DNA of 64,000 bases, from contig NZ_BLVZ01000017.1 of the NCBI RefSeq assembly GCF_015471405.1, forward strand, positions 62,001 through 126,000, read 5' to 3'. Made by a program: the position numbers and the translations under genes. This DNA is from Pseudomonas cichorii (GTDB lineage: Bacteria; Pseudomonadota; Gammaproteobacteria; Pseudomonadales; Pseudomonadaceae). Under the pieces are notes generated by a model. That model did no database searches. It worked only from the letters and a program-made list of their open reading frames with translations, and was not told the DNA's origin. This document shows positions 26,001 through 35,800 of the stretch, piece by piece (position 1 is the first letter of the stretch; the number at the start of each line of letters is the position of its first letter).

Positions 26001-28011
26001 TCCGCCTTGGATCAAGGTTGAATGGAACGAACAGGCGTTACTGTCGGACTTCGATCCGCGCTTTGCCATTCGCAAACTGAGCGCTAAGCAGACTGCTGAT
26101 CAGCGTGAAGCCGTGTTCACCGCAATGCCGCAGGCGAAGGTGGACTACTTGGCTGAGGCTGGGGTCACCGAGGGAATGGGCGCTTTTTTAAACGCAACTC
26201 AGAACTACCCATTGCTCAGGGGGCAGCAAAGTAACCTGTACAAATGCTTTCTACCTCTGGTGTGGCAGTTGGGTAATGGCGTTCAAGCGTTGCTGCATCC
26301 AGAGGGGGTGTATGACGATCCGAAGGGTGGACAATTGCGCGAAGCGCTTTATCCACGTTTACGGGCGCATTATCAGTTTATAAACGAGCACAAGCTTTTC
26401 TCTGAGGTTCACAATCTCACGACCTACAGCATCAATGTGTATGCACCCATCGCAGGATCAGCAAACTTTGTAACGATTGCAAATCTATTCCATCCGTCCA
26501 CAGTTCGGGCCAGTTTGGATCATTTCGGGGGAGGTGTAACTCCTGGTCTTAAATCTGATGGGGGCGGCTGGCATACGGCGGGTCATGTAAACCGCATTGT
26601 TAAGGTGAGCGAAACTCAGTTGGCCATCTTTGCAAAGCTGTATGACACACCGGGAACGCCCGCGTTACGAGCGCGGCTGCCTGCTATACACAGCCGTGAG
26701 CTGGTTTCGGTGCTGGAAAAATTTACCCGTGTACCGCGCCGTCTTGCCGATCTGCAGGGCGATTACTTAACAATGGAAATGTGGCACGAAACAGGTGCGC
26801 AAAGGGATGGCACTATCCGGCGGCGTAGCACCAGTGAACAAGGTTTTGTTGACGGTCCTGCTGAGTTTGTTCTATCCGGCCCACACTTTTTTGTTGGCAC
26901 CCCTCTCAACAAGACCCCACGTAAGGTGTGTGACACGAACAAAGCGTACGATCAGCTTGACCTCGAAACCCTGCCTGACGACTATTTGCCGCGGAGCAAT
27001 TATTTGCCCTCCTGCGATGCTGATGAATACGCCCGACGAGTGCCACGAGTGAGTTGGCTGGAAAAAAACGAAAGCGAGCCGAGAGCCGTTACAGAGTATT
27101 ACCGCTTCGTTAATCGTCGTATGTTCGGTCCTTCTGCGGAGCGGTCCTTTATCTCGACAATTGCTCCGGCGGGCAGTGCGCACATTCATCCTGTGCTTTC
27201 GACAACATTTAGACGATCAACTGACCTAGTGGATTTTTCCGCAGGTAGCTATTCGTTACCCATTGATTTTTTACTTCGGTCGACGGGCAAGACAGATCTC
27301 TACGAGAGTACGCTTCGTAATTTCCCGTTATTGTCCTCAAGTCGCTTACGAGTGAGAGTGCTGTCACTTAATTGCTTAACCAGCCACTACGCCGACCTCT
27401 GGCGAGATTGCTGGCAGCCCGTCTTCCAGCGGGATCGTTGGGCCAGCACCGACCCGCGTCTGCCGAAGAGTTTTTACGGGCAGCTCACACCAGAATGGCA
27501 GCGCCAGTGCGCCCTGCGTAGCGAATATGCACGCCGCCAGTTGCTGGTTGAAATCGACGTGCTTGCAGCCCAGGCCCTTGGTCTGAGCCTGGACGAACTT
27601 CTAACGATCTACCGCGTGCAGTTTCCGGTAATGCGTCAATACGAGCGCGACACCTGGTACGACGCTAATGGTCGTATCATCTTCACCGCCAGTAAGGGGC
27701 TGGTCGGTGTCGGCCTGCCTCGCAAGGCTGGCAAGCGCGATGGAGAATGCACAGTTCGGCTGCCCAATGGCAGCACCAAAACTGGTCGCCTCGGCTGGGA
27801 AGATGTGCAACCCACTCTTGGCCACGACGACCGTGGCCAGCTCCAAGTTTCCGACGGCACCATCATCGAGCGTCCCATCCTCGACGACACCCAACCCGGC
27901 GGCCCGATACAACGCACCATCCAATACACCGCCCCCTTTACCTTAGCCGACCGCGAAGCCGACTACCGTGTGGCTTGGTCGAAGTTTGAATCGGAGCAGT
28001 TGAATGACTGA
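23062..28011 (+). CDS. Giant Eco57I-type adenine DNA methyltransferase, DrmMI-like
   Basis: The 1,649-residue protein has an N-terminal restriction-like region (about 1-250), an acidic linker rich in Asp, Glu and Ser (about 486-520), then a gamma-class N6-adenine methyltransferase core: motif I CEPAMGSAAFLNEA (about 603), GVDLNPIAVELAEVSLWLN (about 660) and the catalytic ILGNPPWIKV (about 977). The target-recognition part follows. It resembles DrmMI and other type IIG/BREX-like enzymes, which mark host DNA so that it is spared. Bases from about 26150 to 27400 look more AT-rich than the flanks, suggesting exchange of the recognition domain. It is followed by a 185-bp gap. Confidence 0.85.
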   Translation: MSFAITGLTNANEFYSQHYLDEILEKDLKPLFDQWKEQGAQSPVARLRTAAGANGYFRARERFLNERKTSERASLFIDLVQPLLAALGYELVPQNLTLAEGELPVLAVYRDAKHQPLLVVAAAIANAEDDENSPLQLLAPAAGEQGKGKYAHSDWEETLSKRLLADDHPPRWVLLLHHEEWLLIERSKWGRKALLRFNLPELFGPRDDKQFRAMAALLGSQSVLPVEGGVALLDSLDDSSHKHAFEVSTDLKYALRECIELIANEAIWYKRTVAKEKVFERNDTDLADQLSRESLRYMYRLLFMFYIEARPELGYAPIDAEAYLKGYSIEHLRELEQTPLTTSEAQEGFYFHDSLKQLFGLIWQGYPRRDARASQLDLGGSHDGLLDNGFTIAPLQGHLFDPARTPLLGSVKLRNSVLQKVIELMSLSRGGGKSRRGRISYGTLGINQLGAVYESLLSFRGFFAEENLYEVRPDPKGKKAPAANSGGDESEEDDSSASDTDNEDSFDSPSAAEKKKDAEVNPLDAAYFVPASSIGQYTDAERLFGGNTKIHPKGSFIYRLAGRAREKSASYYTPEVLTKCLVEHALKEILPGKTADEILQLTVCEPAMGSAAFLNEAVSQLAEAYLQAKQKELGRTIPHEQYTEEKQRVKMYIADSNVFGVDLNPIAVELAEVSLWLNAIFKGSHVPWFGLQLYNGNSLVGARRELFSTAQLSPGKGENGQPERDWRAAAPRTLPLTQVPAATDVFHFLLPAEGMGMVSDKVVKALEPAAFEQFKQWRKAFAAPLSLDEVKRVQALSAATEQLWQQHAQELARVRASTCDELHVWPDPAANRAPTSTAQKDAVYQREMLSEAQKNASPYRRLKLVMDAWCALWFWPLNKANELPSREHWWFVLETVLLGNASLSRAPADDLFPETQPQQGLDFAPERDRYGHVDIAALIAALPQLQIAQQVASQQHFMHWALEFADVFEARGGFDVILGNPPWIKVEWNEQALLSDFDPRFAIRKLSAKQTADQREAVFTAMPQAKVDYLAEAGVTEGMGAFLNATQNYPLLRGQQSNLYKCFLPLVWQLGNGVQALLHPEGVYDDPKGGQLREALYPRLRAHYQFINEHKLFSEVHNLTTYSINVYAPIAGSANFVTIANLFHPSTVRASLDHFGGGVTPGLKSDGGGWHTAGHVNRIVKVSETQLAIFAKLYDTPGTPALRARLPAIHSRELVSVLEKFTRVPRRLADLQGDYLTMEMWHETGAQRDGTIRRRSTSEQGFVDGPAEFVLSGPHFFVGTPLNKTPRKVCDTNKAYDQLDLETLPDDYLPRSNYLPSCDADEYARRVPRVSWLEKNESEPRAVTEYYRFVNRRMFGPSAERSFISTIAPAGSAHIHPVLSTTFRRSTDLVDFSAGSYSLPIDFLLRSTGKTDLYESTLRNFPLLSSSRLRVRVLSLNCLTSHYADLWRDCWQPVFQRDRWASTDPRLPKSFYGQLTPEWQRQCALRSEYARRQLLVEIDVLAAQALGLSLDELLTIYRVQFPVMRQYERDTWYDANGRIIFTASKGLVGVGLPRKAGKRDGECTVRLPNGSTKTGRLGWEDVQPTLGHDDRGQLQVSDGTIIERPILDDTQPGGPIQRTIQYTAPFTLADREADYRVAWSKFESEQLND

Positions 28012-28047
28012 GGAATGTTCGATGAGGAATGGCGAGGGAGAGACGGC

Positions 28048-28125
28048 ATGTCGTACAGCGCCGAAGAAGAGGTTAAAAAGCTGATCCCTGAGTACCGGGC
28101 AGTCCTGGTTATTCAATTGGTGTGA
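28048..28125 (+). CDS. Very short open frame in the operon gap
   Basis: ATG opens a 25-codon frame (MSYSAEEEVKKLIPEYRAVL and five more residues) after a GGGAGAGA stretch. It could be the start of a former gene truncated here or no gene at all. The 185-bp gap also holds a 10-bp palindrome ACGTTAACGT (28162-28171) upstream of the next gene, so a second promoter is possible. Confidence 0.2.
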   Translation: MSYSAEEEVKKLIPEYRAVLVIQLV

Positions 28126-28196
28126 GGCTTTTATGGCTTTTCCCTACTCGGTGCTGAAAGCACGTTAACGTTACGACCCCTCAGGGAAGAAAAATT

Positions 28197-29870
28197 ATGT
28201 CGTATGCAGGAATTTCCGTTCGTGAAGCGCTGGAGAAGCTGAATGCTCCCAATAACGGCTGGTATTTACCGCAGGTACAGCGCCAGTACGTGTGGGGCGC
28301 ACGGCATGAGTCGGAAGATTACGTGTGCTTGCTGCTCGACTCACTGCTTAAACGCTACCCAATCGGTGGTGTAGTGCTGTGGGAAACTGAACAGAGAGTT
28401 CCTTATCGCTGCTTTGTTGGGGACTATGCCCCGGGTCATCACGCGCGGCAGGTGGATGAGGGGTTGTGGGGCGCCTCCAAGGCGCTGGTATATGACGGTC
28501 AGCAACGCTTGCAGACGCTTTATTCAGTGCTTCGTCATCGTTTCAATGGCAGGGCTTTGCACTTTGATTTGCTGTTCGATCCAACCACTGCGGAGTCGGA
28601 TGAAACGGGCTTTCTGTTTCGTGATGCTAGTGCGGCAGCCGAGCCACGTTATTTACGCATGACGGAGTTGTCCTGTTTGCGATGCAGTGAGGACGAGAAG
28701 GTTGATCTTGAGGATCGCGCCCTCACGGCCGTCGGTGATGATAAAAGCGCCAAGCTTCGCGTGCGTAGAAATCTGAGCGCGTTGTGGGACATATTTGTCG
28801 ACACCAATCATAAGTCGATAGCCTATTTTTCGGTCAAAGCCGATAGCCCTAACGAAGTAAATGAGGTTTTTCGACGGCTCAACACCGGCGGGGTGGCGTT
28901 GACTCAGTTGGAGCTGGTGCTCGGGAAGATCAAGGCGGTCCAGTCGGACTATGAGGAGAAACTCTGGGCCTTGTCTGATGAGATTGCAAAGCAGAGTGGC
29001 GGTATCGATTTTTCGTCTACATCGATCCTACAGTTCTTTCATTTGCTGGTTAAGAGCACCATCCGCATTGATGAGGGACGGCTGAATGGTAACGATATCC
29101 AAGCGTTCCAGAGCGCTTTGGAAAGTGATCGTGAGCCATTGTTAGAGCTATTTAGGGGGTATTTAAAGGGGTTGCTGAATATCAATCATGCCTCCATTGT
29201 GCCTCGCTGGTTGGCCGTCTTACCGATTGCAGCCTACCTGACGGAGCTCAAGCGCCACGGTCATGAATGGCGTATCCGCACATGGGATGAGTCAGAGGTA
29301 CAGCTCATTCACCAGTACTTTTTACTTTCTCAGATGTGTGACTGGAATACCCAGACTATGGTCAATGTTTTCGCGCGCGAAGCTATGGAAGCAGGAAGGC
29401 AAAATGAGTCATTCCCGCTTGAAGCTATTCGCAAGATCGCGGTCGAGAAAAACCGAACTGGAGAGCTCAACGAATACCAGCTGTTGAGCCAGACTTGGTT
29501 GGCTACCAAGGTGCTTATGCCCAGTCGGAGTTACGTTTTTCATAACAGTAAGCCTCAGGTTGATCATATATTTCCGCTAAAATTGATTGGGGCGGATGAG
29601 GCTTATCAAGAGACTGTCGATGTGCTGTGGAACTTCCAGCCTATGCCAGCTGAGGTCAATAACTACAAGCGAGCACGTAACCCGAGTGAATTCTTTCAAA
29701 GTTCGGACGGCAGTAAGTATTGGAGTTCCTACGATTTCATTCCCGTTCCCAAAAATTTGCTTTGGAGTGATCCACTAGCATTTGTTGCTTGGAGAAGGCA
29801 GCAGATGTTGGCAGCATTGGAAAGCCTCTACGGGCTGACGGTAGTACCATCCGTGGATGAGGCGATCTGA
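28197..29870 (+). CDS. DUF262/GmrSD-type nuclease with HNH-like C-terminus
   Basis: A 557-residue protein. Residues about 15-250 are a DUF262 (GmrS-like) domain with the conserved YDGQQRLQTL (about 99-108), expected to bind or hydrolyse NTPs, and FRRLNTGGVALTQLEL. The C-terminal third carries VDHIFPLKLIG (about 455) followed by NFQPMPAEVNNYKRAR, a DUF1524/HNH-like metal site. GmrSD proteins are type IV restriction enzymes that cut modified DNA. Its place between a methyltransferase and a DUF1998 helicase is not part of any DISARM or Druantia layout I know. Only 2 bp separate it from the next gene. Confidence 0.85.
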   Translation: MSYAGISVREALEKLNAPNNGWYLPQVQRQYVWGARHESEDYVCLLLDSLLKRYPIGGVVLWETEQRVPYRCFVGDYAPGHHARQVDEGLWGASKALVYDGQQRLQTLYSVLRHRFNGRALHFDLLFDPTTAESDETGFLFRDASAAAEPRYLRMTELSCLRCSEDEKVDLEDRALTAVGDDKSAKLRVRRNLSALWDIFVDTNHKSIAYFSVKADSPNEVNEVFRRLNTGGVALTQLELVLGKIKAVQSDYEEKLWALSDEIAKQSGGIDFSSTSILQFFHLLVKSTIRIDEGRLNGNDIQAFQSALESDREPLLELFRGYLKGLLNINHASIVPRWLAVLPIAAYLTELKRHGHEWRIRTWDESEVQLIHQYFLLSQMCDWNTQTMVNVFAREAMEAGRQNESFPLEAIRKIAVEKNRTGELNEYQLLSQTWLATKVLMPSRSYVFHNSKPQVDHIFPLKLIGADEAYQETVDVLWNFQPMPAEVNNYKRARNPSEFFQSSDGSKYWSSYDFIPVPKNLLWSDPLAFVAWRRQQMLAALESLYGLTVVPSVDEAI

Positions 29871-29872
29871 TC

Positions 29873-32800
29873 ATGCAGCCATTGATCGTTTCCCAGCAGG
29901 TCACTCAAGGCGTCGCAGACTTTCTGCGTACCGCATTCCCGTCCACTACTTCTGGTTTTGAGGGTTTGCTAGAGCGCTTTTTGGCTGAGCGCAGTAATAT
30001 CTTCAAAGGGCCGTATCTGACTTTGCCACTGCCATTTCGCAAGCAGCTAGTTGGTGGCCTGCCGGCTTTTCCCTGGTTACCTGCGAGTTTTGTGCCCCAC
30101 GCCCATCAGGCCAAAGCTTTTGCGCGGTTGGTGGATTCAGAGGCTCAATCTACGTTGGTGGCAACGGGTACGGGGTCGGGTAAGACCGAGTGCTTCCTAT
30201 ACCCGATCCTTGAGCATTGTCGTGTGGCGCGTGCCGAGGGGCGGCGTGGCATCAAGGCGATAATCCTGTATCCCATGAATGCCTTGGCCAGCGACCAATC
30301 TGGGCGCGTGGCCAAGGAAATCGTTAAGGCCGCTGGCCTTAGTGGGATTCGTGCAGGCTTGTACGTGGGCGATGCACCGGCTATCGAGTCGCAAACGGTC
30401 GCCCAATTGAGCGACGGTAGTTATGCGGTGATCACTGACCGCAATGCCCTGCGTGAAAATCCGCCAGATATTCTGCTGACCAACTACAAAATGCTGGATT
30501 TTTTGCTGCTGCGTGCAGCTGATGCCCCTTTGTGGGCGCATCAGCTGCCAGACACGCTACGTTATTTGGTGGTGGATGAGCTGCATACGTTTGATGGTGC
30601 GCAGGGTACTGATCTGGCCTGTTTGATTCGCCGTCTCAAGGGACGTCTGAATGCGCCGCCGGGCCAGTTGGTGTGCGTCGGTACTTCGGCAACGTTGGGC
30701 GATGATGGCGTTAGCGATTTGCTGGACTTTGCCGGTGATGTGTTTGGTGAAGTGTTGGATGACAATGCGGTTATCTCCGAGGACCGCGAGTCGGTTGGGG
30801 ATTATCTCGCTGAAGCCCTGGTTGAGTTCACCCAAAGCCCGCAGCCCAGTGATCTGCATACCTTGGCTCCCGAGAACTATGACGACCTGCATGCCTATCT
30901 GGCGGCCCAAGCACCCTTGTGGTTTGGTGAGCCTTGCTCGGTCACGCAGGCAGAGGATTTTGCTTGGCGCTGTGGCTTGGGTAAGGACCTGAAGAGCCAC
31001 TTTGCCTTCCAGAATCTTTTGCGTGATTTGGAGCGTCTTGGCCCAAAGTCCGTGTTGCTGGATGACCTGTTAGTGCTGCTCAAGCGCCGTTTACCGAGCT
31101 GCGATGATGAGCGCTTTGCGTTACTTTGGTTGTCTAGCCTGCTGTCGTTGGTAGCGCATGCACGCCAGGATGCACATCAGAATTTTTTCTTGCAGGTGAA
31201 GGTGGAAATCTGGCTACGTGAGTTGCGCCGCATGGTGGCTGTGCTGGATGCTGAGCCGCAGCTTCGGCATCACGATGACTTACGTAAAGTCGATATGGAG
31301 CGGCTGCATCTGCCGGTGATCCATTGCCGCGAGTGCCACGCCACCGGCTGGGGTTCTACGCAACAAAAGATCAGTCCCAATCAACTGACCCATGACCTGC
31401 AGTCGTTTTACAGCGCGTTCTTCGCCGAGGATGTGAGCACCCGTTTTATTTTTCCTTCCAGTGCGGGGGCGAACCCAGCGGTGTTCGAGCGCAAGCAGGT
31501 ATGCCCTGCCTGCGGCTCCTTGCATCAGGCATCACAAACCGAATGCTCACACTGTGAGGATCAGCCTTTGCTGGCTATAGATATTGCCAGCAACCTGCGT
31601 GAAGGTACGCGCAATGGCGCGAAGTACACCAAGTCGCACCATGATTGTCCTTTCTGTGCCGGTTATAAAACGCTGACAATTGTTGGTTCGCAAGCGGCCA
31701 GTCTGGCGGCGGTGATGGTGGGACAGTTGTTTGCAACGCGCTTCAATCCGGACAAGAAGCTGATTGCTTTCTCTGACTCGGTACAGGATGCGGCGCATCG
31801 TGCAGGGTTCCTTGCCGCGAGAACCTGGCGAATGAACTTACGCCCGGCGTTGGCGCAGGTAATTGCTGATGCCTATGCAGCTGGGCGACCTGTGACACTA
31901 GAAAATTTGCCAACAGCATTCGCGCAACGTTGGCGCACGGCGCTAGGTGATGGTCATTACATTGCTAACTTCCTGCCGCCGCAAATGCAGTGGCTACGTG
32001 ATTATGAGACCCTGATGGAAGAGGGGGCGCTGCCTGAAAGCAGCAACCTACCTAGCGAGTTGGCGAGGGTGTTGCCTTGGGTCCTCAATGCAGAGTTTGG
32101 CCAGGATGCTCATATTGGTCGCACTCTGGTAGCGACGGGAACTGCATGCGTAGTGCCACTTGCAGGCAAGTTAGACGAAGCCGCTCAATGGCTGTTGCCA
32201 CGTCTACGTGACACGCTTGAACCGTTAGCCGCCGCGCAGCTGGAAGAAGTTGTTGTTTTACTGCGCGGGCTACTGGAAAACATGCAGCGCATCGGGGCTT
32301 GGCGTGATCAGGAGCTAGGGTTTTATGCGCGAATGGGTAGCAGCCCTTGGGGGTATAAGAAGAATCCAAGCCAGTTCAAGCTTCTAACCAGCCCGCGGCC
32401 TCCGAGGTTTTTGACACTGGCAGAGTTTGGTCGCTGTGTCAGTATAACTAAGAGCCATGCCCGTTTGTTTAGCGACTGGGCGTTCAAGGCATTGCCTGCT
32501 TTGCATGATCTGGCGCTGGGTACGGATGCCTTGATTGCGCCGCTTTATCGGCTTGCTCTTGAGGCATTGGAAAGCGTTGGCTTAGCAGGTTTTGAGGAGG
32601 CTACCGAGAAGCCGGATATCCGTGTATGGGGGCTGGAGCCCTCTGCTTTCCACGTTATCTTGGGTGGCAAGGTGTGGCGGTGTGCCAGCTGCCACAGCAC
32701 AACACTCTCTGGCCCAGAGGATGATTTTTCTGAGCAAGCGTGTCGCCGCGTCGATTGCCGGGGCGAGTTGCACGCACTAGATGTACCCGGTGATTTTTAT

Positions 32801-35800
32801 CGCAAACTCTACCTGAATGCGGACATTCGGCGGGTAGTGGCGCACGAGCATACTGGTTTACTGCCGCGCGAAACCCGCGAGGCAGTAGAGCGCAACTTTA
32901 AATCCAACAGTGATCGCCCCGGGGGCATTAATGTGCTTTCCGCGACACCCACTCTTGAGATGGGTATCGATATTGGCGACTTGTCCAGCGTGCTGCAATG
33001 TTCGGTTCCTCCACAGCAGGCAAACTACATTCAGCGAGCCGGTCGGGCAGGGCGTAGCACTGGTAATGCGTTGCTGATGAGCATGGCGACCAGCAAGCCG
33101 CATGACCTGTATTTCTGGGATGACCCGAAAACCATGATTGCAGGTTCCGTGCAGGCACCTGGGGTTTTCCTTAACGCCTCGGCGGTACTTGAGCGTCAAC
33201 TTACAGCGTTCACTCTAGATTGCTGGGTGCATGAGAACGGGCGGGCGGCGCAGATCCCTCAGGAAATTCGTGGGGTGTTCACTGCGATCAATAATCAGAC
33301 CAACAGCAAGTTTCCTTACCCTTGGTTGAGTTATGTGGAGCAGCACCAAGCGTCGCTTTTTGAACGGTTCTTGCGCTTGTTCAATCAGGGAGATATGTGC
33401 CCTTTGAGCGACGGTACGTGCCAATGGCTGGCTAATTTCATTCAGGGCAACAACGGTGATAGCAGCCCGTTGGCGTATAAGATCGTCAACCGTTTGCAGA
33501 GCATTGCTAGTGATGTTGAAAGCATCAAGCGCAAGCGTGAGGCCGCAGTGAAGGAGATCGATAAGCTGCAGGCGTTGACGGTGCGTGGTGAGGATCAGGA
33601 GCTGGAGTTGGCACGACTGCTTCAGGATCGAACTGCGCTTTCGCGTTTGATTGGCAGCATTGAGGGTAAGGCTACGCTCAATGTGCTGACTGATGAGGGC
33701 TTGCTACCCAACTATGCGTTCCCGGAGCAAGGTGTGCTGTTGCGCTCGATCATTGTGCGCGATTCAAAGGCCGGGACATCCGCTCCTGATCCTCTGACCT
33801 TCGAATATGAGCGTCCTGGATCAACGGCCATCACTGAGTTGGCACCGAACAACACCTTTTATGCCGAAGGCAGGCGGGTGGTGATCAACCAGATCGACGT
33901 ATCGAAGATCAAGCCGGAGCACTGGCGTTTCTGTAGGCAGTGCTCCTATACCGAGCCGCTATCCTCAGGTGATCAACACTCTAACTGCCCACGCTGTGGC
34001 GATACGCTGTGGCGCGACAGTGGCCGGGTGCACGAGATGTTGCGTTTGACCACGGTGTTTGCCCGAACGCTGGATCGCGATAGCCGTATTGCTGACGACT
34101 CAGACGAGCGTCAGCGCGGTTTTTATGTGCGCCAAGCTTTGGTGGATAGCCTGCCTGATGCGGTGCGCCAGGCCTTTGTGATTGACGAGCAAACATTTCC
34201 TTTCGGCTTCGAGTTTCTCGATCGGGTGACTTTTCGCGAGGTGAACTTTGGCGAGCAGTCAGCGGAAGGCATGCCGATGGAGATCGGCGGGAAGGAACTC
34301 AGCCGCCCTGGTTTTAGCATCTGCCCCGAGTGCGGCACCTTACAGCGCAAGCGCAAGGCCGAGGAGCTATATCGCAACCATTCGTCCTGGTGCGCGAAGC
34401 GCAAGAACCCCGAGGCGAGCACGCAGCAGTGCGTGTTCCTCTACCGCGAGTTCACTAGTGAGGGCATTCGTCTGTTTTTGCCCGAGGTGGGTTTTGCCGA
34501 TACCAACGAGGCCCTGCTGAGCTTTGTGTCGGCTCTGGAGTTGGGGTTGGCGCGGCGGTTTAGGGGAGCAGTGGACCATCTGCGTATTGCTCTAGATATG
34601 CGTATGGCTGCGGGCTCAGATACGCCGCGTTGTTATCTGGTGATCTACGACAGCGTGCCAGGTGGCACCGGCTATCTCAAGGAATTGATGCGCGCGCCCG
34701 AACCGCTGTTGGAAGTATTCGACATTGCACTGCAAGCCCTCAATACCTGTACTTGCAACCAGAATGCGGACACCGATGGCTGTTATCGCTGCGTGTACCG
34801 CTATCACAACAGCCATGATCGTAAGTCTATCTCGCGACGTACAGCACAGAAATTGTTGGGTGAGGTGATGCAGTACAAGGGAGCACTGAAGCCAGTTACC
34901 CATCTGGCCGACGTCCAGCCAGCTAACCAGTTACTGGATAGCATGCTGGAGAGGCGGTTTGTCGAAGCGCTGCGCCGTGAGCATGAAGGTGAGAAGTTCA
35001 AGCTGAGTGAGCTATTGTTCAAGGGCAAGGCGGGCTATCAGATACAGGCTGGCTCGCGTCGCTGGCGGATGGAGTTGCAGGTCAATCTGGGAGCCAGCGA
35101 AGGTGTGTTGATTCCGTGCAAGCCTGACTTCGTATTCTGGCCAGACGATGCCGCCGACGACCTGCCCGTGGCGGTCTTTGTTGATGGTTGGCAGTACCAC
35201 AAAGACATCATTACTACCGATATAGCCAAACGTATGGCGGTGGCCAGGAGCGGGAAGTTCTCAGTCTGGACGCTAACCTGGGATGATGTCGAATGCGCTT
35301 TGCAAAACCAGGTATTACCTACGCCATCGCCTTGGGCAACTTTGCTTAATGATGATCCACAGCAGGTAGTGCAGAAGCTGTGCGCGGCACAGGGCATCGC
35401 AACACTCTCCAATTTCAAATCGCTGCCGTCCTTTAGCCAGCTGCATCAGCGTTTAGCCCATGGGCAACACCAAGCGCTCGGCAAATTGGCCGTCTGCCTG
35501 GCTGCGGGAATGTTGATGCCACCGGGTGACACTAATGCGCTTCAAGTCCTGCGCGAAGGGGCTTTCTGGCAGCGTTTGGATGAGCTGGGTCTGCTACCTG
35601 ACCTGCAACTGCATAGGTTGAGCCTGCGTCAGCTCGGTACAGTCTGGATGCTGGCCATTGCCATGCACCCGGAGCATCTGAAGCAAGTGATGACGGGCAA
35701 TGGCTCTGCAGACTCTGAGCCTGTTCTGGTTGGCGAGTGGAAAGAAGATGGCCTGCCCGAAAGCGAGCTGCAGTTACGCTGGCAGCAACTTTGGCAGGCA

